From Vibrio aphrogenes (GTDB taxonomy: Bacteria > Pseudomonadota > Gammaproteobacteria > Enterobacterales > Vibrionaceae), in the NCBI RefSeq assembly GCF_002157735.2, contig NZ_AP018690.1, positions 62,001 through 126,000 of the forward strand: a stretch of DNA of 64,000 nucleotides. Direction: 5' to 3'. A model generated the notes under the pieces. It did no database searches. It saw only the letters and a program-made list of their open reading frames with translations, and was not told where the DNA came from. Shown piece after piece: positions 8,029 through 17,285 of the stretch. Made by a program: the position numbers and the translations under genes. How positions within the stretch are numbered: position 1 is the first letter of the stretch; every line of letters starts with the position of its first letter.

Positions 8029-10636
8029 GTTCACTGCCTCCCAGGCAGCTTAGAAAGTTAATCCCGACCAATTGAGTTAAAAAACTTAGTTCACTGCCTC
8101 CCAGGCAGCTTAGAAAAATTAGGTGCATTATTTGCGCTTAGTGAAGATGTTCACTGCCTCCCAGGCAGCTTAGAAATTTGAAGATATTGAACCCATGAAC
8201 ATTTCATGGTTCACTGCCTCCCAGGCAGCTTAGAAATGATTGGTATCCGGATTTTTATCAACGAATTTGTTCACTGCCTCCCAGGCAGCTTAGAAATTTT
8301 TCACCAAGTGCAAACAATGCGCCTAATTGTTCACTGCCTCCCAGGCAGCTTAGAAAAATAGGTAAACAGTTCATAGAACTGTTACCTGGTTCACTGCCTC
8401 CCAGGCAGCTTAGAAATTACTTGGCAGTTGAATATTCTAAGCATGATCGTTCACTGCCTCCCAGGCAGCTTAGAAATCAATAAAAACTTGGCGTTGAGGC
8501 TTATCAATGTTCACTGCCTCCCAGGCAGCTTAGAAAATAAGCAAATTGAATAGATTCGAGCTGTAATTGTTCACTGCCTCCCAGGCAGCTTAGAAAGTTC
8601 TTTAGGGGAGCTAATACCTCCCCTTTTTGTTCACTGCCTCCCAGGCAGCTTAGAAATAATATGCTTGTTATGGATAGGGAGCGCGGATGTTCACTGCCTC
8701 CCAGGCAGCTTAGAAATGTTGAGCCTTCCATTGTTAAGCTTTATCGTTGTTCACTGCCTCCCAGGCAGCTTAGAAAATGAGTATAATAGGGCGGCAACAC
8801 TGAATAGGGTTCACTGCCTCCCAGGCAGCTTAGAAATATACCGTAGCGTTGAGCATCGGAAACAACAGGTTCACTGCCTCCCAGGCAGCTTAGAAAAGCC
8901 CCCCCAACTTCAACATTCAAATCTTTTTGTTCACTGCCTCCCAGGCAGCTTAGAAAAATCAGCAAAACGGTCAACCAACTTCACAGACGTTCACTGCCTC
9001 CCAGGCAGCTTAGAAATGTTGAGTTTGCAGAGATTGGAATATTGAAGGGTTCACTGCCTCCCAGGCAGCTTAGAAAACGCACAATATTGAACGCATCTTT
9101 ACGCTCTGGTTCACTGCCTCCCAGGCAGCTTAGAAATTTAGGCGTTGTTACCATGTTCAAAAAACGAGGTTCACTGCCTCCCAGGCAGCTTAGAAAGTCA
9201 AAGCTCATATATTGCTTGCCGTCTTTAAGTTCACTGCCTCCCAGGCAGCTTAGAAAACAGGAGCACAGAAAGATGCGTACTCTCGCTTGTTCACTGCCTC
9301 CCAGGCAGCTTAGAAATTGCGAATGTTCGCAACCAATAACAACTACTTGTTCACTGCCTCCCAGGCAGCTTAGAAATATGTTGTCGGCAACATCGAGCAT
9401 CACATCACGTTCACTGCCTCCCAGGCAGCTTAGAAACCAGCAGAACGCGCTGCACGTTACCGCAAAAAGTTCACTGCCTCCTAGGCAGCTTAGAAAAATG
9501 GCGCAATTGAACAAATGATTGCCACTAAGTTCACTGCCTCCCAGGCAGCTTAGAAATGATGGGACTTCACGATCAGAAGCCTTATTCAGTTCACTGCCTC
9601 CCAGGCAGCTTAGAAAATCAATGACTTGCGCATAGGTTTGCACATACAGTTCACTGCCTCCCAGGCAGCTTAGAAATTGCCCTTCGGTTAGTTCAGGCTT
9701 GTAATCACGTTCACTGCCTCCCAGGCAGCTTAGAAACACACGCACCGGAATGCCAAACACTTCCGCAAGTTCACTGCCTCCCAGGCAGCTTAGAAATATA
9801 TGAAGCTTAGGAAGTGGAAGTCTTAATTGTTCACTGCCTCCCAGGCAGCTTAGAAACACCCTGAAAACTGGCAAACCTCAGCTTTCACGTTCACTGCCTC
9901 CCAGGCAGCTTAGAAATAATATGCTTGTTATGGATAGAGAGCGCGGATGTTCACTGCCTCCCAGGCAGCTTAGAAATCCGTGTGCTAACTTGCCGTCGAT
10001 AGTGTATGGTTCACTGCCTCCCAGGCAGCTTAGAAATTGCAAAGCTGGAATAAGTATAGCTGGCATAAGTTCACTGCCTCCCAGGCAGCTTAGAAAGTGC
10101 AAGCATTCCAAGAAGTTAAGTATAAAAAGTTCACTGCCTCCCAGGCAGCTTAGAAAAAGCACTCCAAGTGATACGAATAACGCTTATTGTTCACTGCCTC
10201 CCAGGCAGCTTAGAAAACACAGCATATAATCATAAGTAAAGGCTTGTAGTTCACTGCCTCCCAGGCAGCTTAGAAATTGTGGAACAGAAGAACAAAAACC
10301 GCCTTTAAGTTCACTGCCTCCCAGGCAGCTTAGAAAGGGGATTTCATCAATACCACCGTGCGCAACACGTTCACTGCCTCCCAGGCAGCTTAGAAAATCG
10401 CCTGTTGTGTGTTTTTAGTGTGTTACCAGTTCACTGCCTCCCAGGCAGCTTAGAAAACCAAATCGGTGCAGCTATGTGTGAACTGATCGTTCACTGCCGC
10501 ATAGGCAGCTTAGAAAAGAGTCGAATGCAACAAAGACACGCCACGGTTGTTCACTGCCGCATAGGCAGCTTAGAAAGAAGAACGTGGCGATGACGAATAC
10601 ATCAAACGGTTCACTGCCGCATAGGCAGCTTATAAA
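8029..10636 (+). CRISPR. Type I-F CRISPR array, 44 repeats and 43 spacers
   Basis: The period is exactly 60 bp: 28-bp repeats and 32-bp spacers throughout. Repeats 1-41 read GTTCACTGCC-TCCCA-GGCAGCTTAGAAA, except number 25 (9469), which has TCCTA in the loop. The last three (10489, 10549, 10609) have the loop GCATA, and the final one ends CTTATAAA. Orientation is plus, with the handle CTTAGAAA. Spacers 11 (8657-8688) and 32 (9917-9948) are identical except at position 22. Spacer 10 (8597-8628) carries a complete intrinsic terminator; spacers 6, 22 and 23 are strongly self-complementary. The long run of spacers without decay suggests an array that acquires spacers or did so recently. Confidence 0.99.
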
Positions 10637-10717
10637 GAAGCGAGATGTAAAGAGGAAAATATATGGAAAGTATTTTGATGTGAGGCTGGGTGATTTTTCT
10701 TGTTTATCTCAAACAAC

Positions 10718-10750
10718 AAAAAAGTGAGCGCCTCTCAGTGCTCACTTTTT
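10718..10750. terminator. Bidirectional terminator, array end / gcvP
   Basis: The arms AAAAAGTGAGC and GCTCACTTTTT pair over 11 bp around a 10-nt loop. There is an A run on the left and a T run on the right, so it can stop CRISPR transcription from the left and gcvP transcription from the right. Confidence 0.88.
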
Positions 10751-10774
10751 CTCATTTTATTTTCCCTTAAACCC

Positions 10775-13654
10775 TTATTGATAATTCTCAATACTTGGGC
10801 AAGAGCACACTAGGTTTCGGTCACCGTAGACGTTATCGACACGGTTGACGGTTGGCCAGTATTTGGCAGCTTTCGCTTGTGCTGATGGGAAGCAAGCCTC
10901 TTCACGAGTGTATGGGTGATCCCATTTGGCACTCATTAAATCAACTTGGGTGTGTGGTGCGTTCACCAACGGGTTATTGTCGAGTGGCCATTCACCTTGT
11001 TGTACTTTGTCCATCTCTTGGCGAATTGCGATCATGGCGTCACAGAAGCGGTCGAGTTCGGCTTTGTCTTCAGACTCGGTTGGCTCGACCATTAATGTGC
11101 CGGCAACTGGGAATGACATGGTTGGCGCGTGGAAACCGTAGTCCATTAAACGCTTAGCAATGTCTTCTTCGCTGATGCCGGTTGCTTCTTTGAGTGGGCG
11201 AATGTCAATAATACATTCATGCGCTACGCGACCGTTGTGACCACGGTACAGCACTGGGTAGTGAGGACGCAGGCGTTCCATGATGTAGTTGGCATTTAAA
11301 ATCGCAATCTTGGTGGCTTCGGTGAGCCCTTGGCCGCCCATCATGGTGATGTAAGCCCATGAGATTGGCAGAATAGAGGCACTACCTAGATCCGCCGCTG
11401 ATACAGCGTAGTCTTTGCCGATAACGCCATTTTGAATGTGTCCTGGTAGGAAAGGTGCAAGATGCGATTTCACACCAATTGGTCCCATGCCTGGGCCGCC
11501 GCCGCCATGTGGAATACAGAAAGTTTTGTGTAGGTTTAAGTGCGATACATCACCGCCAATCACGCCGGGGTTGGTTAAGCCAACTTGTGCGTTCATGTTT
11601 GCACCATCTAAGTAAACTTGACCGCCAGCAGCATGCACCATGTCACATACTTTTTGCACTTGTTCTTCATACACACCGTGAGTCGATGGGTAGGTGATCA
11701 TAATGCTGGAAAGGTGGCTGTGGTGTTTGTCGATTTTCGCCGCCAGATCTTGCAAGTCAATGTTGCCGTATTCATCACACATCACGACCACGACTTTCAT
11801 TGAAACCATGGAGGCGGTGGCTGGGTTAGTGCCGTGTGCCGAACTTGGGATCAAACACACATTACGATGACCTTCGCCACGGCTTTGGTGATAGCGTTGA
11901 ATCGCGATCAAGCCAGCATATTCACCAGAAGCACCTGAGTTAGGTTGCAATGAAAATTCATCATAGCCGGTGATTTCACATAATTGCTTTTTCAATGAAT
12001 CAGCAAGGGCCGTGTAGCCGGTGGCTTGCTCCATAGGCGCGAATGGGTGGATGGAACCAAACTCAGGCCAAGTGATCGGGATCATTTCTGCGGCGGCATT
12101 GAGTTTCATCGTACAGCTACCCAGTGGGATCATGCCGTGGGTTAATGAGAAATCTTTGTTTTCCAGTTTCTTCAAGTAGCGCATCATTTGGGTTTCGCTG
12201 CGGTAGGTATTGAAGACCGGGTGAGTTAAAAATTCGGAGGTGCGTTGGCAAGCCACTGGAATGGCTGCAAATTCGTTAGCGGCGATGTCGCTTGAATACG
12301 CATCAACACTTCCTTCGATGGAGAAGATTGCAAACAGCGCGGTCATGTCTTCGGCTTTGGTGGTTTCATCAAGGCTGATACCAATCTTATCGTCGAATTT
12401 ACGTAGGTTAATGCCGGCTTGTTGTGCGGCTTGGTATAAATGCTCAGTTTGCTCTTGGCTATCAATGGTAATGGTATCAAAGAAAGTCTCATGCACCAGT
12501 TTGTAGCCGGCAGAGGTTAAGCCCGCTGCTAAAATAGCCGTAAAATGATGGGTACGACGAGCAATAGTTCGTAACCCTTGTGCGCCATGATATACCGCGT
12601 AGAACGAGGCCATGTTGGCGAGCAGCGCTTGCGCAGTACAAATGTTGGAGGTGGCTTTTTCGCGGCGAATATGTTGCTCACGAGTTTGCATCGCCATACG
12701 AAGGGCCTGATTGCCTTTGCTGTCAATTGAGACACCAATCACGCGGCCCGGCATCGTACGTTTGTGTTTTTCACGTGTTGCCATAAATGCTGCGTGTGGG
12801 CCACCGTAACCCATAGGCACACCGAAACGTTGCGCAGAGCCAATCACCACATCCGCGCCCATTTCACCCGCAGGTTTTAACAAGGTTGAAGCGAGTAGGT
12901 CGGTTGCGACGGTGACCAATGTTTTATTGGCTTGGGCTGCGGCAATAATGTCGGTTAAATCACGCACTTCACCCGTGGTGCTTGGATATTGCAAGAGCGC
13001 ACCAAATACGTCTTGTTGCGGCAGGCTGTCCATGTCGCCAACCAGTACCTCAAAGCCGATAAATTCTGCTCGGGTTTTCACGACTTCGATGGTTTGTGGG
13101 TGTACATCATCTGCCACAAAGAAGACATTACTTTTACTCTTGCCGGCACGTTTGCACAGCGTCATTGCTTCACCGGCCGCCGTGGCTTCATCCAGCAGTG
13201 AGGCGTTGGCAATGTCCATTCCGGTTAGGTCGATCACCATTTGTTGATAATTCAACAAGGACTCCAAACGACCTTGTGAAATCTCTGGCTGATAAGGGGT
13301 ATAAGCCGTGTACCAACCTGGGTTTTCAAGCACGTTACGTAAGATGACGTTGGGCGTGAAATTGTTGTAATAACCTTGGCCAATGAAGGTGCGTTGCACG
13401 GTATTCATGTCTGCAAAGGTTTTGATTTTGGCGAGCATGTCCGCTTCGCTCATCGGCGCATCGAGTGACATGGCATTGTCTAAGCGGATTTTAGCGGGAA
13501 CGGTTTGTTCGATTAAGTGATCAAGAGAATCCGCTTTGCTCTCACTGAGTGAATTAATGATGTCGAGCATGGCTTGTTGCTCGGTGTGGCTTGGGCCATT
13601 GTGACGGCCGATAAACTCTTGGCTGTTACTTAACTCATTGATTAGATTTGTCAT
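10775..13654 (-). CDS. gcvP: Glycine dehydrogenase (decarboxylating), P protein
   Basis: This 959-residue P protein decarboxylates glycine with pyridoxal phosphate and passes the aminomethyl group to lipoyl-GcvH. Length equals that of E. coli GcvP (957) within two residues. The PLP lysine is K710 in [19 protein letters not shown], and the Gly-rich string is complete. Both halves of the duplicated family architecture are present, so it is a single-chain P protein. It is transcribed toward the CRISPR array with gcvH upstream on the same strand, separated by 331 bp rather than tightly coupled. It needs GcvH and GcvT, both present in the window. Confidence 0.98.
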   Translation of the reverse strand: MTNLINELSNSQEFIGRHNGPSHTEQQAMLDIINSLSESKADSLDHLIEQTVPAKIRLDNAMSLDAPMSEADMLAKIKTFADMNTVQRTFIGQGYYNNFTPNVILRNVLENPGWYTAYTPYQPEISQGRLESLLNYQQMVIDLTGMDIANASLLDEATAAGEAMTLCKRAGKSKSNVFFVADDVHPQTIEVVKTRAEFIGFEVLVGDMDSLPQQDVFGALLQYPSTTGEVRDLTDIIAAAQANKTLVTVATDLLASTLLKPAGEMGADVVIGSAQRFGVPMGYGGPHAAFMATREKHKRTMPGRVIGVSIDSKGNQALRMAMQTREQHIRREKATSNICTAQALLANMASFYAVYHGAQGLRTIARRTHHFTAILAAGLTSAGYKLVHETFFDTITIDSQEQTEHLYQAAQQAGINLRKFDDKIGISLDETTKAEDMTALFAIFSIEGSVDAYSSDIAANEFAAIPVACQRTSEFLTHPVFNTYRSETQMMRYLKKLENKDFSLTHGMIPLGSCTMKLNAAAEMIPITWPEFGSIHPFAPMEQATGYTALADSLKKQLCEITGYDEFSLQPNSGASGEYAGLIAIQRYHQSRGEGHRNVCLIPSSAHGTNPATASMVSMKVVVVMCDEYGNIDLQDLAAKIDKHHSHLSSIMITYPSTHGVYEEQVQKVCDMVHAAGGQVYLDGANMNAQVGLTNPGVIGGDVSHLNLHKTFCIPHGGGGPGMGPIGVKSHLAPFLPGHIQNGVIGKDYAVSAADLGSASILPISWAYITMMGGQGLTEATKIAILNANYIMERLRPHYPVLYRGHNGRVAHECIIDIRPLKEATGISEEDIAKRLMDYGFHAPTMSFPVAGTLMVEPTESEDKAELDRFCDAMIAIRQEMDKVQQGEWPLDNNPLVNAPHTQVDLMSAKWDHPYTREEACFPSAQAKAAKYWPTVNRVDNVYGDRNLVCSCPSIENYQ

Positions 13655-13985
13655 AGTGTTACCTGAACTAAATGAAAAGCCAGCGAATGGCTGACTTTGT
13701 AGGCGGTGATAGGTTCTCGGGCGCTACGCTGTTCGTTTCTCGAGTGACGAGTAGCGAAGCGGCCTAGCCACGAGTTTCTAAAAAAGCTGTCATTCCATAC
13801 ATGAGCCTAAGCGAGAAGAGTCGGAATCTCCTAAGGTGCTGACTCTCAATCCTTTGCTGGATCTCAATGCTTTATGAGATCCTAAACAGCGCTCCTACGT
13901 CACTTTTCAGGATGACGTTTTCAATTGTTATCAATTAGTTTGCTTTTTCTCGAAACTCGGAGCGAAGCGTACTCGCACCTATCTT
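13655..13985. repeat. gcvP-gcvH gap with probable dispersed repeat
   Basis: There is no credible gene in these 331 bp. The sequence holds two related motifs, TTCTCGAGTGACGAGTAGCG near 13736 and TTTCTCGAAACTCGGAGCG near 13946. A GTCATTCC...GGAATCTC inverted arrangement around 13790-13830 has the look of the dispersed palindromic repeats common between Vibrio genes. In several Vibrio the glyA2 gene sits in the gcv locus; it is not here. The repeat assignment is by style only. Confidence 0.4.
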
Positions 13986-14366
13986 TTAATCTTCTTCAAT
14001 ACTCGCAAGATACTCTTCTGCATCTTGTAGATCGTTTAATTCAGAAGGATCGTCTAGCTTCACTTTGACAATCCAGCCACCTTCGTATGACTCGCTATTA
14101 ATCAATTCAGGGCTGTCTTCTAGTTCTTCGTTGATTTCAACAATTTCGCCAGTAACAGGAGCATAAATGTCAGACGCTGCTTTTACCGACTCAACAAGAG
14201 AAAAGCTATCGCCTGCATCAATGGTGTCACCCACTTCTGGTAGATCAACAAACACCACATCGCCCAACATTTCTTGTGCATGTTCAGAAATGCCAATGGT
14301 GACAGTGCCATCGCCGTTATCGCGAACCCATTCGTGGCTAGTGGTAAATTTTAGAGTCATGTCCAT
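13986..14366 (-). CDS. gcvH: Glycine cleavage system H protein
   Basis: This 126-residue lipoyl carrier shuttles the aminomethyl group between GcvP, GcvT and lipoamide dehydrogenase. The lipoylated lysine is K62 in [12 protein letters not shown], and [13 protein letters not shown] marks the usual C-terminal half. The first ATG (14366) is chosen because AGGAGT lies seven bases upstream; an ATG two codons later is possible. It precedes gcvP on the same strand. A PurR-like box lies about 50 bp upstream at 14414-14429. Confidence 0.97.
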   Translation of the reverse strand: MDMTLKFTTSHEWVRDNGDGTVTIGISEHAQEMLGDVVFVDLPEVGDTIDAGDSFSLVESVKAASDIYAPVTGEIVEINEELEDSPELINSESYEGGWIVKVKLDDPSELNDLQDAEEYLASIEED

Positions 14367-14413
14367 TCTGTTTACTCCTAAAAAGAGAAAGTTGTTCTAA
14401 TCAATGAGTGGCT

Positions 14414-14429
14414 ACGCAATCGTTTGCTT
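14414..14429. promoter_or_regulatory. PurR-like box upstream of gcvH
   Basis: ACGCAATCGTTTGCTT differs from the E. coli-type PurR consensus ACGCAAACGTTTGCGT at two positions. PurR represses gcv genes in enterobacteria, which fits. The 14-mer GCAATCGTTTGCTT recurs at 14832-14845, so the pair could instead be sites for the neighbouring XRE-cupin regulator. Confidence 0.6.
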
Positions 14430-14829
14430 GTGGGCTTAAAAAACGAAAGCATTTTCCAGTTTATACCCTTGGTATTAAGTTGCCTCTTTTTCGACGGCAT
14501 TGATTGCCTCAATCATATAGGCGCGCTAGCCGCTTCGATGCAACTCCAATGACTTTGGGTAAAATCATTGAGTGTGAAATTCCAAAAAATCGCCATTATT
14601 AAGTGCCAACCGTTAAGCTAATCGTTAGCGGGTTAGCCGTCTTGTGGCTTGGTGTGACATGGAAAATCCTCAGCCACCCCAAATAAGATTCTATTAACAT
14701 ACTTTTCATAAGTTGATTATTCAACCAAAAGTTTCCTATAAGAAACAAGATTTCCATTTTTGTTATCTACCGCACCTTTTAGGAAATGGTTTCCCTTTAA
14801 TCTGTCACTTTGAATAGGTAAGATGCAGA

Positions 14830-14845
14830 AAGCAATCGTTTGCTT
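14830..14845. promoter_or_regulatory. Second PurR-like box, regulator side
   Basis: AAGCAATCGTTTGCTT shares 14 consecutive bases with the box at 14414-14429 and lies about 150 bp upstream of the XRE-cupin start. The duplicated site at both ends of the divergent region suggests joint control of the two transcription units. Confidence 0.55.
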
Positions 14846-14977
14846 TGGTGTAATTAGTAACTTTGAGCGAAAAAAGAAAAATAACACTCAATTGCCAATT
14901 AACAGAGTTAAGCAACCTAAAGAATGGATTAGCAGTCAATCATTGTGGATAGGGATAGCATACGATAGGGGATGTCG

Positions 14978-15619
14978 GTGAATTTAGAAGCTAAAAACAA
15001 AAGCAATTTATTAACAAATACGCAACCCATGAATTTTCAATCGGACGATCCAGACCAATCTCTCACACCACTTAATCTTGGTCAGCGTTTAAAAGATATC
15101 CGTTTACAAATGGGCTTGACCTTGGAAGAAGCCAGTAAGCGTACCGGGTTAGCGCGTTCCACGTTATCTAAAATTGAGAATGAGCAAATCTCACCTACGT
15201 TTCAAGCGTTACAAAAGCTCGCAACCGGGTTGGATATGCCGATCCCACAAATTTTTGAGCCGCCAAAACAGCCCAGTGCCGTCGGGCGCAGAGACATTAC
15301 CCGTGCTGGGGAAGGTAAGCCACACCCAACCACGACTTATGAACATGAATTGCTCGCGACTCAATTATCTAATAAAAAAATGGTGCCGTTTAAAAGCCGC
15401 ATTCGTTCACGTTGTTTTGAGGATTACCAAGATTGGATTCGCCATGATGGTGAAGAGTTTTTGCTGGTACTTGAAGGTGATGTTCGTTTTTATTCTGAAT
15501 TTTATCAACCGGTTGAACTAAAACAGGGCGACAGTGTGTATTACGATGCCAGTATGGGGCATACCTTAATTTCCGTCAGTGAAGAAGATGCGCTGATTTT
15601 ATGGGTAACCGCGAAATAA
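14978..15619 (+). CDS. XRE-cupin transcriptional regulator
   Basis: An N-terminal helix-turn-helix (LGQRLKDIRLQMGLTLEEAS through STLSKIENEQISPTFQALQK) is joined to a C-terminal cupin sensor domain (EEFLLVLEGDVRFYSE...KQGDSVYYDASMGHTLIS), the architecture of PuuR-type regulators. The start is taken as GTG 14978, because AGGGG at 14967-14971 is six bases upstream. The in-frame ATG at 14972 directly abuts that site, so it would have no spacing; ATG 15030 is a further option. Position between gcvH and the amino-acid symporter/gcvT pair suggests that it controls glycine use. The ligand is not evident from sequence. Confidence 0.85.
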   Translation: MNLEAKNKSNLLTNTQPMNFQSDDPDQSLTPLNLGQRLKDIRLQMGLTLEEASKRTGLARSTLSKIENEQISPTFQALQKLATGLDMPIPQIFEPPKQPSAVGRRDITRAGEGKPHPTTTYEHELLATQLSNKKMVPFKSRIRSRCFEDYQDWIRHDGEEFLLVLEGDVRFYSEFYQPVELKQGDSVYYDASMGHTLISVSEEDALILWVTAK

Positions 15620-15882
15620 TCTCGTTATAAAAAACGGCTTATCAAAAAGTGGCCGACAAAAAAGATAGGATTTGTTGAATGTTTGTTATCAATTCGAGGG
15701 TGTTTTCACATTTTTGCAATTGAAACTGGGTGTGATGATTTTTCATGCTTATGATGAAGTTATTCAGAACATGCGCTATGGAGCAGTTTTTGCATGTCTC
15801 TGGTTCTATTTATGTTTTGAGTAAGAGTTCGACTCAACTTTGAAGCATGGTTGAATAACAATCATAAAGAAAAGGACTTCAC

Positions 15883-17244
15883 ATGGAAGCATTAACTCAT
15901 TTAGTTTCAGCAATTAACGGGGTGGTTTGGGGTGTCCCAATGTTGGTGATGATCTTAGGGGTCGGGCTGTTTTTGATGCTCGGTTTAAGATTCATGCCGA
16001 TTTTAAAATTACCGCAAGGGTTTAAATTATTATGGAGTGGCCGCAGTAGCTCATCACAAGGAGATATTACCCCTTTTAATGCCTTGATGACCTCACTTTC
16101 TGCCACGATTGGAACCGGAAATATCGCAGGTGTTGCGACTGCCATCGCACTCGGAGGACCGGGAGCGTTGTTTTGGATGTGGTGTACCGCCTTAGTGGGA
16201 ATGGCGACTAAATATTCCGAAGCGGTGTGTGCGGTGACCTACCGTGAAAAGGATGAAAATGGTAATTACGTTGGTGGTCCAATGTATTACATCAAAAATG
16301 GTTTATCGAAAAAGTGGGCATGGCTTGGCACATTATTTGCGATTTTTGGTGCCGTTGCAGGTTTTGGTATTGGGAACGGAGTACAAGCGAACTCAGTAGC
16401 GGATGCTTTAAGCAGTAATTTTGGTATTTCTCCAGTGATTACCGGCATTGTGTTGATGATTTTGGTGGGCTTGGTATTAGTTGGCGGGATCAAACGTATT
16501 TCGGATGTTGCTGGCAAGTTAGTTCCTATTATGGCCCTGTTTTACATTGTGGCGGGTTTGGGTGTGGTGATTGCCCATATTAGTGATATTCCAGCGGCGT
16601 TTGCTTTGATCCTTGAAAGTGCCTTTAGCCCTGTGGCTGCACAAGGTGGTTTTGCTGGCGCAGCCGTATGGGCCGCGATTCGTTTTGGTGTGGCGCGTGG
16701 GGTATTTTCTAACGAAGCTGGTTTAGGGTCAGCACCGATTGCCCATGCGGCAGCAAAAACGAAGAACCCAGTAAAGCAAGGTTTAGTGGCGATGCTAGGC
16801 ACTTTTATCGATACCATTATTGTGTGTTCTATTACTGGTTTTGCCATCATTTTATCTGGTGAGTGGGTATCCGGCGAAACTGGGGCGACATTAACCTCAA
16901 GCGCTTTTGCTGGCACTTTCTCGTTTGGTCATGTGATTGTTGCTATCGCTTTAGCCATTTTTGCTTTCACCACCATTTTGGGGTGGAGTTTTTATTGTGA
17001 AAAATGTGTGCAATTCCTATTTGGTGCCAAAGCGATTAAACCGTTTCGCATTGTGTGGGTGTTAGCCGTTCCAGTGGGCGCGATGAGTTCACTTAACTTT
17101 ATTTGGCTACTGGCCGATACCATGAATGCCATGATGGCAATTCCAAACTTGATTGCTTTGGTCTTGCTCAGCCCAGTAGTGTTTAAACTTACCCGTGACT
17201 TTTTCGCTGGAAAAGATGTCACGATTAAAGATGCAACAGACTAG
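15883..17244 (+). CDS. AGCS-family sodium:alanine/glycine symporter
   Basis: This is a 453-residue inner-membrane transporter with about ten hydrophobic segments. AGCS hallmarks include NALMTSLSATIGTGNIAGVA, MWCTALVGMATKYSEAV and the GVFSNEAGLGSAPIAHAAA loop. The family imports alanine or glycine with sodium. It sits directly upstream of gcvT (41-bp gap) on the same strand, so import and breakdown of glycine are probably co-expressed. In V. cholerae a related symporter gene follows a glycine riboswitch, but I did not recognise that riboswitch in the 263-bp gap upstream (15620-15882). AAAGGA precedes the ATG. Confidence 0.93.
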   Translation: MEALTHLVSAINGVVWGVPMLVMILGVGLFLMLGLRFMPILKLPQGFKLLWSGRSSSSQGDITPFNALMTSLSATIGTGNIAGVATAIALGGPGALFWMWCTALVGMATKYSEAVCAVTYREKDENGNYVGGPMYYIKNGLSKKWAWLGTLFAIFGAVAGFGIGNGVQANSVADALSSNFGISPVITGIVLMILVGLVLVGGIKRISDVAGKLVPIMALFYIVAGLGVVIAHISDIPAAFALILESAFSPVAAQGGFAGAAVWAAIRFGVARGVFSNEAGLGSAPIAHAAAKTKNPVKQGLVAMLGTFIDTIIVCSITGFAIILSGEWVSGETGATLTSSAFAGTFSFGHVIVAIALAIFAFTTILGWSFYCEKCVQFLFGAKAIKPFRIVWVLAVPVGAMSSLNFIWLLADTMNAMMAIPNLIALVLLSPVVFKLTRDFFAGKDVTIKDATD

Positions 17245-17285
17245 TTGTACATCTGTTATGACGGCGCAAGCCTGATGGAGGATAA

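Larger units (their letters stand above)
14367..14971. promoter_or_regulatory. Divergent gcvH / regulator promoter region
   Basis: This 605-bp gap separates gcvH (minus) from the XRE-cupin gene (plus). It contains two PurR-like palindromes near its two ends. The middle (about 14470-14570) looks like a dispersed Vibrio-type repeat: TTGGTATTAAGTTGC near 14470 and GATGCAACTCC near 14540 form an imperfect inverted pair. No glycine riboswitch core was recognised on either strand. Confidence 0.5.

Noticed and set aside
8504-10593. Several open frames on both strands with repeated LSCLGGSE, VHCLPGSLE or SLPPRQLR units
   Set aside because: The 60-bp CRISPR period is a multiple of three, so repeats stay in frame and give false repetitive proteins.
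12240-13347. Plus-strand frames opposite gcvP
   Set aside because: Shadows of the highly conserved gcvP coding strand.
15620-15882. Glycine riboswitch expected before the AGCS symporter by analogy with V. cholerae
   Set aside because: I could not find the tandem aptamer cores in this gap or in 14367-14971; a covariance-model search (Rfam glycine riboswitch) would decide.
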